NCBI GenBank assembly: GCA_903854805.1
Contig: CAINXK010000613.1
Span: 1-10,192 of the forward strand
Direction of reading: 5' to 3'
Length of the DNA: 10,192 bases
From: an uncultured Anaerolineae bacterium
Lineage (GTDB): Bacteria; Chloroflexota; Anaerolineae; Anaerolineales; Villigracilaceae
Shown: one piece after another, positions 1 through 6,930 of the stretch
How positions within the stretch are numbered: the stretch's first letter is position 1
Layout: each line of letters opens with the position of its first letter
Position numbers and translations under genes: made by a program
Notes under the pieces: model-generated
What the model was told of the DNA's origin: nothing
Database searches by the model: none
Seen by the model: only the letters and a program-made list of their open reading frames with translations

Positions 1-293
1 ACCAGGATTGAAAACACACCCTGCCAGCCCATCATCCCGCTGGCCTGATCGAGCAGCGAGCCCGCCAGGCCAATCAATGCACCGAGAACAGTATAGGTCG
101 TAATACGTCCCAGGTGCAGTGGCAGGAAGCTTACGATCCGCGCCAGCATGCCTGGCTTCTTGTCAGAAGCCACCACAAGTGAGGCTTGGCGTGCCGAATA
201 AATGGCTACGATCCCGCCACACATACCAAGACAGTGTCCGAAACTGCTAATAACGCCTGTAACGAATGCAAGAGCCAGGTTGCTGAGCAACAT
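1..293 (-). CDS. SafE/TauE-type membrane protein (UreH-like/DsbD_2 domain), N-terminal part
   Basis: The first 97 codons of a gene that runs off the left window edge. The protein begins MLLSNLALAFVTGV and carries GHCLGMCGG at residues 19-27 (H20, C21, C25), the hallmark of the small 'sulfite exporter TauE/SafE' or UreH-like membrane family. The family also shows a conserved R-x-x-x-Y before a glycine-rich helix; here this is GRITTYTVLGALIGLAG (62-78). At least three hydrophobic segments are visible (about 5-31, 53-59 with 67-78, and 88-97 onward). ATG at 293 is the only possible start after an in-frame stop at 314-312. It lies 5 bases after the stop of the FixH-like gene and has only a weak ribosome site, so coupled translation is likely. 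The transported substrate is unknown. In some bacteria relatives sit beside ccoG/ccoH genes, where a metal or thiol role is suspected. Family assignment is firm; function is not. Confidence 0.85.
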   Translation of the reverse strand, partial: MLLSNLALAFVTGVISSFGHCLGMCGGIVAIYSARQASLVVASDKKPGMLARIVSFLPLHLGRITTYTVLGALIGLAGSLLDQASGMMGWQGVFSIL

Positions 294-298
294 GACAA

Positions 299-799
299 TT
301 ACAATCCCACGTCAAAAAAGGCCGATGTCTTTTCAGTACCCCGCATGATAATCACCTCAATGCGCCACATCCCGCGCATGGTAAAGCGACCCGCAGCCTG
401 ATAATCACCATTTGAAATGGGTTCCATCGTCAATTGATTTGGCGGCATCCACATCGACGGCATGGTCAGATCCAGGCTAATGGCTGCATCCGAAACCGGT
501 TGGCCAGCTGTGTCCGTGACTTTAACACCGAATTGGCTGGACTGACCTGCACTGGGCGGGTAGGGACTGATACTCAGCGAAACCAATAAACCGCCAGCTT
601 GCTGGATGGCGGTGTTTTCTGGCAGTGCGCCAGAACCCGTTGGAACAGAAACTGGGCTGCCATCCTTGCTGACAGCCACCAACCCACCCGCTACAACCTG
701 CGAATCGGCACTCATCATATGCGAACGCCGCATACTAATGAAGATACCCACCGCCAAAAACAACACTGCAATGACAATTAGAAAACCTTTTTTAGGCAT
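299..799 (-). CDS. Membrane-anchored FixH/YtkA-like domain protein
   Basis: 166 residues. One N-terminal membrane segment (about 5-22, after MPKKG) acts as a signal anchor, putting the rest outside the cytoplasm. Residues about 70-165 form a beta-rich domain with the FixH/YtkA pattern: SLSISPYPPSAGQ (75-85), a 'V-x-D-x-x-G-x-P-V' stretch (94-102), then DLTMPSMWMPPN (110-121) and GDYQAAGRFTMRGMWRIEV (131-149). The methionines (113, 116, 118, 125, 141, 144) are typical of the family and could bind Cu(I), but that is inference. FixH/CcoH proteins help assemble cbb3 oxidases; YtkA-like domains occur in copper-related proteins. The ATG at 799 is preceded by AGGGAG about 10 bases upstream. The gene is first in a two-gene unit with the SafE-like gene, 5 bases apart. 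Length and fold match the family; the exact partner is unknown. Confidence 0.75.
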   Translation of the reverse strand: MPKKGFLIVIAVLFLAVGIFISMRRSHMMSADSQVVAGGLVAVSKDGSPVSVPTGSGALPENTAIQQAGGLLVSLSISPYPPSAGQSSQFGVKVTDTAGQPVSDAAISLDLTMPSMWMPPNQLTMEPISNGDYQAAGRFTMRGMWRIEVIIMRGTEKTSAFFDVGL

Positions 800-1100
800 T
801 TTAGCAACACTCCCTGGTCAATTTTTAAAGCTTTCACGCAAGCATATCACAAGCCAACAAACCGCAACGTGAAGATACCGTAAAGGTTTTGATGCTCAAT
901 AAAATAAATAGTTGCAAACTTCAGATCTGATCACCGAAACATATTTATCATCTAATAGTCCAATCGACAATGAGCGCACCTGGGAGCGCCTTTTTTATCA
1001 GTTTTGGGCAATGACACCCTTGCCCCGCAAATGGAAGCCAGCTGGCAAGACTGCCCAGACTGGCTTCCAACTCTCGTTAATTCAGGCTGGCAGCTCCAAC
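800..1100. other. Intergenic region before the FixH-like gene
   Basis: 301 bases without a convincing gene; the plus-strand frame open from 912 reads antisense into the neighbouring gene and lacks coding character. It holds the stem-loop at 1032-1069 (listed separately), a 10-bp palindrome TCAGATCTGA at 921-930 and AT-rich stretches around 897-912. I found no minus-strand promoter with both elements in good register for the FixH-like gene, although the gap and the stem-loop argue that it has its own transcript. Confidence 0.5.
1032..1069 (-). terminator. Stem-loop after the duplicated-motif gene
   Basis: Ten-base perfect arms (1032-1041 TGGAAGCCAG and 1060-1069 CTGGCTTCCA) enclose an inner GGCA/TGCC stem (1044-1047 and 1052-1055). 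It starts about 30 bases after the minus-strand stop at 1101. Only three T follow on the minus strand, so it is either a weak intrinsic terminator or an mRNA 3'-end stabiliser. Confidence 0.45.
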
Positions 1101-1883
1101 CTACTTTACCTCAGCCTGCAGTGCGGGTTTGATGGTTTCAAAATCCAGGTTATTGCTGGCACAGAAATTCTTTATGTTGGCAGCAGCATCAGCAGGGATG
1201 GGCATGCCGATGATTTTTTCAACATTCGCCTTCGGGGCGCCCCAACTTAGCAGTTCGCCGAAAGTTGTTTTGCCCTTGATAATTCGGTCAGTCGATACTG
1301 ACGCCGGTGTGGAAGCCGCTTGGGGAGTTGCGGCTGTTGTGGGTGCCGATACATCCGGAGCCGCAGGTTCAGTCACAGATCCTGGCTCGCTTGTAGGCTC
1401 GCTTGTAGACTCTCTCAGCACAGCCGAATGCGTTTCCAGATATTTACTTTGTTCCGGAGTGAGCGGACGTTCCTGGAGCAGCAGCACCGCAGTTTCCGGT
1501 AAATAAATATCGCTGGTCAGATCGAATGGCAAGTTTTTGTAGAAGGCAACAAATAAACGAATCGAGGATGTCCCAATTTCCACTCCACTGAGCGTGACAA
1601 CTCCTTCCAGACCTTTTGCCTGAAAATTCGCAGGATCTGTTTTTACATTAAAAGCCTGGCCCATCACAGCCACCGGGATCCCAAAATTCTTTTCCACATC
1701 TCCAAAAGTGTAAGAGCCACGAATATCTGCCGGATTAGCCTGCCCAGCAAATTCACCTTCGGTGAAGGTGGCAGCAACCTTGTTGCTTTCAGTTTGCCAC
1801 CATCCCAACCCTGAAGAAATTAGGATTCCGCCGAAAAGAATAACCACCACCAGCACGGCGAGTATTTTGGAATTGATTGTCAT
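1101..1883 (-). CDS. Anchored protein of unknown function with a duplicated TFG...G-P motif
   Basis: 260 residues. One membrane segment (about 7-26) is followed by an extracytoplasmic region. Two copies of a related motif are visible: IRGSYTFGDVEKNFGIP (54-70) and IKGKTTFGELLSWGAP (202-217), sharing I-[RK]-G-x-x-T-F-G-[DE] and a later G-x-P. They are separated by a middle domain (80-155) and a Ser/Thr/Pro/Ala-rich linker (157-200). From memory, similar 'G-x-x-T-x-x-E-x-x-x-x-x-G-I-P' segments occur in proteins encoded beside NapH-like ferredoxins in anaerobes; I know no defined function. The start is taken at ATG 1883 and not at the upstream non-ATG start at 1964. It has a GAGG ribosome site 6-7 bases upstream, the membrane anchor follows directly, and it overlaps the stop of the NapH-like gene as ATGA, implying translational coupling and a shared complex. 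There is a single cysteine (C241) and no cofactor motif. It may be a periplasmic partner of the membrane ferredoxin. Confidence 0.8.
   Translation of the reverse strand: MTINSKILAVLVVVILFGGILISSGLGWWQTESNKVAATFTEGEFAGQANPADIRGSYTFGDVEKNFGIPVAVMGQAFNVKTDPANFQAKGLEGVVTLSGVEIGTSSIRLFVAFYKNLPFDLTSDIYLPETAVLLLQERPLTPEQSKYLETHSAVLRESTSEPTSEPGSVTEPAAPDVSAPTTAATPQAASTPASVSTDRIIKGKTTFGELLSWGAPKANVEKIIGMPIPADAAANIKNFCASNNLDFETIKPALQAEVK
1384..1407. repeat. 12-bp perfect tandem duplication in the linker
   Basis: GGCTCGCTTGTA occurs twice head to tail (1384-1395, 1396-1407). On the minus strand it encodes Thr-Ser-Glu-Pro twice (residues 161-168 region) inside the low-complexity linker of the duplicated-motif protein. 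The frame is kept, so it looks like a recent slippage event in a length-tolerant linker. Confidence 0.85.
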
Positions 1884-2734
1884 TTTATACCTCGAGTGGA
1901 GAAAATAACCGTTTTCGCTACCGGGCAAATCGCCTCGGAGGTACATTCCAGGCAGGAAATACACTGGTGGTCTCGAACAGTGGTTTTGGTATCAACGGCG
2001 ATATTCATTGGGCACATAATCGAACATGCGCCATCGGCCTTGCAAGTGCTCACACTGCGCCGAATACTGAAGATCCGAAACAAGTTACTCAAACCAAGCA
2101 CCGCACCATATGGACAGGCATACTTGCACCAGGGACGCTCGACAAACAAAGACAGTCCAAGCGTTATAGCCAGAACAATTACGCCACCAATAGCTACCTC
2201 GCTACTCCAAAAGTTGAACAAAGCATTGTAAGGGTCATAGCTGGCAAAGATCAGCGTACTGGTGGAAGCAGTCATATAAATTACCCAGGCCAGTACCAAA
2301 TAGCGAGCATAGCGCAGCACACTATCTAATTTTTCTGGGACAAAATGATTAAAGCGTCGTTTAAAAATCTTTTTACCAAGTCCACTGACCCATTCCTGAA
2401 CAGTCCCAAGAGGGCATACCCATCCGCAAAAAACAGGTCCGAAGAGCACTGCCAGAAAAAACCCAATCACCATCAAGGCGAAGGCGGCCTCGTGAATATG
2501 CTGAACAAAAGTGCCGGTTGTTGCGTACTGGTAGATGGTGACTACCCCACCGAATGGACATAAGGCATGCAGCGATGCACTGGAAAGGAAGTCAAATCCT
2601 TTGCCACTCAGAACCAGGGTATGGTTAATTGAGATGAATGCGATTAGTGCGAAGAAAAATATCTGCACTACCTTGCGTATCCAGATGCTGCGCGGGCGAA
2701 ATAGGCGAAAACGTTTGCCAAACAGAGTGATCAT
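1880..2734 (-). CDS. NapH/CcoG-type 4Fe-4S membrane protein
   Basis: 284 residues, a polytopic quinol- or metal-linked electron-transfer protein of the NapH/NosR-C/CcoG group. Four membrane helices are visible (about 21-43, 83-102, 144-164, 179-198). Conserved membrane-side cysteine motifs are CPFGG (59-63), CGWVCPLG (103-110) and CKYACPYG (203-210). The C-terminal cytoplasmic tail carries two ferredoxin sites: C231/C237/C241-P and C258-x2-C261-x2-C264-x5-C270-P. The CcoG C-terminal Ig-like domain is absent, so the length is nearer NapH. There is no NapG or other nap gene beside it. The ATG at 2734 has a strong AGGAG ribosome site six bases upstream. The stop overlaps the start of the next gene (ATGA). 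In known members the protein passes electrons from quinols to a periplasmic enzyme (NapH) or reduces Cu(II) during oxidase assembly (CcoG). Which applies here cannot be told from the sequence. Confidence 0.85.
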   Translation of the reverse strand: MITLFGKRFRLFRPRSIWIRKVVQIFFFALIAFISINHTLVLSGKGFDFLSSASLHALCPFGGVVTIYQYATTGTFVQHIHEAAFALMVIGFFLAVLFGPVFCGWVCPLGTVQEWVSGLGKKIFKRRFNHFVPEKLDSVLRYARYLVLAWVIYMTASTSTLIFASYDPYNALFNFWSSEVAIGGVIVLAITLGLSLFVERPWCKYACPYGAVLGLSNLFRIFSIRRSVSTCKADGACSIMCPMNIAVDTKTTVRDHQCISCLECTSEAICPVAKTVIFSTRGIK

Positions 2735-2777
2735 GACATTCTCCTATGTAGATTAATTAACCGTATTGTAATTATTA

Positions 2778-2807
2778 TTTGTACGGTTGCGACAAATTTA
2801 TTGTAAA
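2778..2807 (-). promoter_or_regulatory. Candidate promoter of the NapH-like gene
   Basis: On the minus strand TTTACA (2807-2802) and TACAAA (2783-2778) are 18 bases apart, matching sigma-70 consensus at 5 and 4 of 6 positions. The surrounding DNA is AT-rich, and CCGTA/TACGG arms (2761-2765 and 2782-2786) flank the -10 area. A leader of about 35 bases would precede the AGGAG site. TACAAT at 2770-2765 is a possible alternative -10. Confidence 0.35.
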
Positions 2808-2891
2808 GGTTTCGTAAAGAGATTCCAGAAACACCAATTCGATCAGCGTTCAGCTCAGGAAAAACTCCGTCGTATGAATAATTTTGCGCAA

Positions 2892-2938
2892 TTAAAGAAC
2901 AATCGGGCCGGCGCAGGGCCAACCCGATTGTTCTTTAA
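2892..2938 (-). terminator. Very long hairpin between the ferredoxin and NapH-like genes
   Basis: Perfect 16-bp arms (2892-2907 TTAAAGAACAATCGGG and 2923-2938 CCCGATTGTTCTTTAA). On the minus-strand RNA two G-U pairs and three more Watson-Crick pairs extend this to a continuous 21-bp stem with a 5-base loop (2913-2917). On the plus-strand RNA those two positions are C/A mismatches, so the structure is better on the minus strand. It sits about 90 bases after the ferredoxin stop at 3027. The tail after the stem (AATTGCGC) is not a clean T-run, so it may be a terminator or a processing/stability element. Confidence 0.6.
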
Positions 2939-3026
2939 GCTCCATCCAGATCTGGTTTGCAAGTTATCATCCCAACAAGGATGGGTGGGTAACTGCAGCA
3001 AGGCTCTGACGATTATCCTTTTGACG

Positions 3027-3965
3027 TTACTGCGCCGCAGCTTTTTCCATCAGCGCAAATATTTCCAGCGGCTCGCCCTTGCTTTCATCCCTATTGATGG
3101 AAATTGCATCCTGTGGACATTTATCCACACAGACACCACAGCCCATGCATTTGGCAGCATCCACCTCCATTAAAAGATCCCCCATCGCAAGCGCCCCGAA
3201 CTGGCAGCATTCCGCGCAGGTGCCACAAGCGGCACATGAATCTTCATCAATCTGGGCCAGGTATCCAGAAGAAGCCAGCATGGGTGTGCCATTCTGATGT
3301 GCATGGATCGCGGAACAGCAGCACGCACAGCAATTGCAGATCGCATAAAACCGCCCTAACATGGCATCTTTAAAGAAAGCGTGATGAACGTGCCCGCGTT
3401 GATCCTCCGCATCAATAATTGAAACTGCCTCAGACTGCGTAATCCAGCGGGTCTTGCCAGGGTTGTGCTCGACAACAAAGCTTGCAAAGGGTTCGCCAAC
3501 TACCAGGCACACATCCAGGGGCAAACACGGGTTGGGTTTGGCCGAGCGACAGGGGCAGTTCAAGGCAACAATATGATCGGGGTTTTTCAGGATAATAGCG
3601 CGAGCGCGTTTGTAGGGGATGACTTGTTCAAGATCAGGCAGGTTTATATCTTCATTGATCATTACCAATTTTTTGGCCTGCTCGAGCGGCATTGTTTTAC
3701 CGTGATAGGTGTCTGCCATACTGATGGTTTCAGCGTGTCCGGTTTCCGGCTTGTGCCTGGTTGCCCGCGACTCCAGCCATGCCGCCAAAGGAGCCAGTTT
3801 TTTTGCCAGCGGATGCTGCCCAGTACCAATTGCAATATATAGGTGGGTCCAGCGTCCATATATATAGCCATGTAAAAAGTCAAAAAATGAAAAGCCATTG
3901 GTCGCCCTGGCTTCTTTAATGAAGGCTGCAGTGGATGGTTTAATGAACAACGCCCGAAAACCCAT
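3027..3965 (-). CDS. Multi-cysteine 4Fe-4S ferredoxin-like protein of unknown partner
   Basis: 312 residues, apparently without membrane spans. The N-terminal region contains FFDFLHGYIYGRWTHLYI (27-44), possibly amphipathic. Next is a first cysteine group, CPCR (137-140), C147 and C153, then a dense CNCCACCC run (210-217), and finally two ferredoxin sites: C244-x2-C247-x2-C250-x3-C254 and C273-x2-C276-x2-C279-x3-C283-P. The first ferredoxin site has Q in place of the usual proline. This two-part layout is a known but functionally obscure family in anaerobes; the first two cysteine groups probably bind an additional cluster. I prefer ATG at 3965 over the TTG at 3992, because GGGAG sits six bases upstream of the ATG. 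The gene stands alone, with 162 bases before it and about 290 after, next to the NapH-like gene. It is therefore a candidate soluble electron donor or acceptor for that membrane protein. That link is inference. Confidence 0.8.
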   Translation of the reverse strand: MGFRALFIKPSTAAFIKEARATNGFSFFDFLHGYIYGRWTHLYIAIGTGQHPLAKKLAPLAAWLESRATRHKPETGHAETISMADTYHGKTMPLEQAKKLVMINEDINLPDLEQVIPYKRARAIILKNPDHIVALNCPCRSAKPNPCLPLDVCLVVGEPFASFVVEHNPGKTRWITQSEAVSIIDAEDQRGHVHHAFFKDAMLGRFYAICNCCACCCSAIHAHQNGTPMLASSGYLAQIDEDSCAACGTCAECCQFGALAMGDLLMEVDAAKCMGCGVCVDKCPQDAISINRDESKGEPLEIFALMEKAAAQ

Positions 3966-4127
3966 AGAATACTCCCATCGATTATGTTTCAAGCTCAGAA
4001 AACGCGCATGTGTTACTACTGGGGTTATTTGAGAAGCAATTGTTCAGAAAGGACAACATCTCTGCTCTGGCAGCCAAAACTGATTTACGAAAAAACCCGG
4101 ACTGCATTGTATTGGTCCTGATAGCCT
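3966..4127. other. Intergenic spacer between kinase and ferredoxin genes
   Basis: It contains a weak terminator candidate for the kinase operon on the minus strand: GGAC/GTCC arms (4115-4118 with 4099-4102), then GGG and six T (4095-4090). The stem is only four pairs, so this is uncertain. No promoter for the ferredoxin gene stands out; CATAAT around 3984-3989 would place the transcript start almost on the ribosome site. Confidence 0.3.
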
Positions 4128-5831
4128 TCATGAACCCCAGACTTTGAAATCCTTTAAGATCGACCCACCGACAAACTCACGCAAGATTGAATTATCTGGA
4201 ATCCATTCCATATCCACTGGCAGGAACCACTCCAAAAACGCCAGCAAGCGCTTGGTCTCAATATATTCAGGCGTATCATATTGTACCTGGCGCAAAAGCG
4301 GCTCAATCAATGGTCGCAGCACCGAAAGCTCGTAAACCAGGGCAGAATTAAACATAACATCTGCATTTTCCTGGTATGAGAAAATATGGCGCTTCTCACC
4401 CCTGCGTACTGATTCCCAATGTTGAATGGTTTGGGCAGCGCTGTAGCCCCGTTCGCGCGCATCTCGCACAATCCGCCGAATCAGGCGCGTATCGGTAGTC
4501 GAAACCCGGTTATGGCGATCGAGGTTGAGCTGTGTCAGGGCAGACGCATAAATCTTGAAAGATTTTGCCGACAGCTCGGCCGGGATCAAACGCGGGTTCA
4601 ATCCATGGATCCCCTCCAGGATGATAAGTTGACCAGGACGCAGACGGATTACACCACCTTCTTCCTGACGACCTTCTTTAAAGTTATAACGTGGTAACTG
4701 AACTTCATCACCGGCGATTAATCGTTGGAGCTGTGCACCCAACTTATGCAAATCCAGCGCTTCGATGGTTTCAAAGTCAAAATTACCAGTCTCATCCTTG
4801 GGAGTAGCGTCCCGATCAACAAAATAATTATCGAGTTCCAGAGCGAAGGGCGATAGACCAAGCGCAAGCAGCTGAACTGCCAATCGCCGTGAAAAAGTAG
4901 TTTTTCCTGATGAAGTCGGCCCGGATATCAGTACCAGGCGCGCATTGTCACGATTTTCGGCAATCTGGCGCGCGATCAGTGCAATATGCTGCTCATGCAG
5001 TGCTTCTGAAACCAGAATGATTTCCCGACTGCGTCCGGCCTTGATGGCATCATCTAGAGCACCAACGCTCTCAATCCCCAGGCGCTCCAGCCAATCACCA
5101 TACTGCCTGAATGCATTCAATAACTGCGGGTATTCTTGCATTGGCGCAAGAGTGGTCGGAGCGTGGCGGCGTGGAAAGCGCAGGGTAAAACCACCATCCG
5201 AGCCCACAATCTCAAACCACTTTAGATAGCCAGTCGAAGGCAACATATATCCATGATGGTAATCAAGGTGAGTGCCAAGGCTATAGAGCGTCACATAATC
5301 TTTGCGCCGATGCTTCATTAAATGAACTTTGTCATCGTTATTTTGAGTCTCAAAATACGAAATGGCCTCATCAATGGAGGTTTCACGCCGGTTCAGGCGC
5401 AAATTCTGGCCCACAAGCCGGCGCATTTCAGCTTCAAGCATTTCCAACTCGTTGAGTGAGAGTGGCTCTCGCTCCCGGGCATGGCAATAGTACCCACCGG
5501 ATGCAACCGAATGGTCAATATACAAGGAAGCCTTCGGAAAAAGACTGGAGAAAGCCGCTTCAAGTAAAAAAGTAAGCGAGCGCCGGTAAATCCGCGCGCC
5601 ATCTGCATCTGCCATGGTTACCGGCTGAACCAGCGACTCAATGCTGATCGGGAAAGTCAATTCGTGCAATTCGCCATTGACCACCACCCCAACTACCGGA
5701 ACAGTCATTTCCGAAATGATGGCTTCCAAAAATTTTTCAGCAGTCGCACCGCGCGGGCCTTCAAGTGTGCGACCATCGGGCAGGTGAATCTGAACATTTT
5801 CACTTTTTTTTGTCAGGGTTATTTCGCTCAT
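4128..5831 (-). CDS. TGS-domain nucleoside kinase (uridine kinase-like)
   Basis: 567 residues. Domains in order: an N-terminal TGS-like domain (about 10-75, from VQIHLPDGRTLEGPRG); a region like the second additional domain of threonyl-/alanyl-tRNA synthetases with DHSVASGGYYCH (106-117); a middle region of unknown role (about 150-290); and a uridine kinase/phosphoribulokinase P-loop domain (about 298-540). The kinase part shows the Walker A motif GPTSSGKT (304-311), LDNYFVDR (333-340, the DDFY-like substrate loop) and LEGIHG (405-410, Walker B-like). Such fusions are known and annotated as nucleoside kinases; the likely reaction is phosphorylation of uridine or cytidine with a purine nucleotide, in the cytoplasm. 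The role of the tRNA-synthetase-like half is not known. The start ATG overlaps the stop of the PanE-family gene as ATGA and has no good ribosome site of its own, so translation is probably coupled. All key kinase motifs are intact. Confidence 0.9.
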   Translation of the reverse strand: MSEITLTKKSENVQIHLPDGRTLEGPRGATAEKFLEAIISEMTVPVVGVVVNGELHELTFPISIESLVQPVTMADADGARIYRRSLTFLLEAAFSSLFPKASLYIDHSVASGGYYCHAREREPLSLNELEMLEAEMRRLVGQNLRLNRRETSIDEAISYFETQNNDDKVHLMKHRRKDYVTLYSLGTHLDYHHGYMLPSTGYLKWFEIVGSDGGFTLRFPRRHAPTTLAPMQEYPQLLNAFRQYGDWLERLGIESVGALDDAIKAGRSREIILVSEALHEQHIALIARQIAENRDNARLVLISGPTSSGKTTFSRRLAVQLLALGLSPFALELDNYFVDRDATPKDETGNFDFETIEALDLHKLGAQLQRLIAGDEVQLPRYNFKEGRQEEGGVIRLRPGQLIILEGIHGLNPRLIPAELSAKSFKIYASALTQLNLDRHNRVSTTDTRLIRRIVRDARERGYSAAQTIQHWESVRRGEKRHIFSYQENADVMFNSALVYELSVLRPLIEPLLRQVQYDTPEYIETKRLLAFLEWFLPVDMEWIPDNSILREFVGGSILKDFKVWGS

Positions 5832-6925
5832 AGAGGTTTTCGACCCAGCCTGGCAATCAATTTTTCGGGGTTGTGAGAAAATTCGGTCAGCGGCATGGAA
5901 CCGGCTGTCATTTCGAGCAGCGTAGTTGTCAGCAACTTGTTGACTGGGGTCGCGACCCCGGATTTTTCTCCGGCTCTAACCACCGCACCGTGCAGGTAAG
6001 CCACTTCACTTTTGCCACGGCCGGAGTGCAGATCGATGTGAAAAGACGGCATTTTAGCGCCTCTTCCAGCCCCAGCAGCTTTGCTCAAAAAAGGTTTGGA
6101 AAGCCACAAAGGCAGTTTTGTCGCCAGGGCTAGCGCCCGCACAGGAGTGCCAGGCAGATCGACAACAGAAATACCCTGTGCCTGCATGACTGCCAGACAT
6201 TCACTCAGCTGGGCAATCTCCAACTTGTATAACCCAGCATGGGCAAATACTTCAGTAGCAGTCATGTCCAGGATGGCAGAAGTAGGGTTCGCAAGCAAAT
6301 TGGTCAACAGCTTGGACCATTTCATATCGGCCGCCTGGTTGAACAAACGTGCATTTAGGTAAGCAGCGTTAAAAGCCTCCACCAGCCGTTCAGATAACGA
6401 ATGTCCTGCCGCAATCCCGACACCTCGCAATTTTTCCAGAACGATATCGCCCACCCCCCTTCGTCCTACCGCAGACGTCACAGTTCCATAGATTACCTTT
6501 TGCACACCCAAGAGCGCTTCTATCGCAGGCTCATTGTCGACGCCATTCTGCAGGCAAAGAATGGGCGGAAGTTCCTTGGCATAAAGCTGCATACCTTCCA
6601 ACGCTGCCGGGGTATCATACGATTTTAAGGCAAACAAGGCCACATCAAACGGACCATGGGTTAAGGCTTCTGCAAGTGAATCCGAAATTACAATCTGCGC
6701 TGGAGCGAGTTCATATTCTGCCTGTCCAGTCTGACTTTGCCCGGAATCGTCTACGCGCCGGCGCGGATCAAGACTTAGATTGAGCTTTAGACCTGTACGG
6801 CGTAATAGTTCTGCCGCCTGAGGCTGCTCGACAAAAACAACCGTATGCTTTGCCATGGCCAGTGAGCCGCCAATATATGTGCCAATCGCACCCGCGCCAA
6901 ATGATAATATTTTCAAGGGCTGCAT
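5828..6925 (-). CDS. panE: Ketopantoate reductase family oxidoreductase (ApbA/PanE)
   Basis: 365 residues. The N-terminal Rossmann domain starts with GAGAIG (10-15), the NAD(P) loop. Family residues are in place: K101 (ALKSYD), N127 in LQNG, the catalytic-type lysine K205 in KWSKLLTN (202-209) followed by N213-P214, S294, and E307 in a S-x-H-x-D-L...E block (294-307). The C-terminal PanE motif ATPVNKLL (325-332) is present. Known members reduce 2-dehydropantoate to pantoate with NADPH for coenzyme A synthesis. The protein is some 60 residues longer than classic PanE, with an insertion at about 50-75. No other pantothenate gene is nearby, so the true substrate may differ. It begins 5 bases after the epimerase stop, with AAAGG about ten bases upstream, and overlaps the kinase start. 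Family firm, substrate moderate. Confidence 0.85.
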   Translation of the reverse strand: MQPLKILSFGAGAIGTYIGGSLAMAKHTVVFVEQPQAAELLRRTGLKLNLSLDPRRRVDDSGQSQTGQAEYELAPAQIVISDSLAEALTHGPFDVALFALKSYDTPAALEGMQLYAKELPPILCLQNGVDNEPAIEALLGVQKVIYGTVTSAVGRRGVGDIVLEKLRGVGIAAGHSLSERLVEAFNAAYLNARLFNQAADMKWSKLLTNLLANPTSAILDMTATEVFAHAGLYKLEIAQLSECLAVMQAQGISVVDLPGTPVRALALATKLPLWLSKPFLSKAAGAGRGAKMPSFHIDLHSGRGKSEVAYLHGAVVRAGEKSGVATPVNKLLTTTLLEMTAGSMPLTEFSHNPEKLIARLGRKPL

Positions 6926-6930
6926 ATCGT

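Noticed and set aside
974..996. Plus-strand GCGC-N8-GCGC followed by T6, terminator-like
   Set aside because: The stem has only four pairs and no plus-strand gene lies upstream; probably chance.
912..1250. Plus-strand open frame of 112 codons
   Set aside because: It overlaps a convincing minus-strand gene, has no ribosome site and shows no recognisable motif.
1129..1506. Plus-strand open frame antisense to the duplicated-motif gene
   Set aside because: Serine/valine/glycine-rich composition from reading the Ala/Thr/Pro linker backwards; a shadow frame.
1884..1964. Longer N-terminus for the duplicated-motif protein
   Set aside because: It would use a non-ATG start deep inside the NapH-like gene and add residues before the signal anchor; ATG 1883 has GAGG and the ATGA overlap.
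3966..3992. TTG start nine codons upstream for the ferredoxin-like protein
   Set aside because: ATG at 3965 has a better codon and a GGGAG ribosome site at the right distance.
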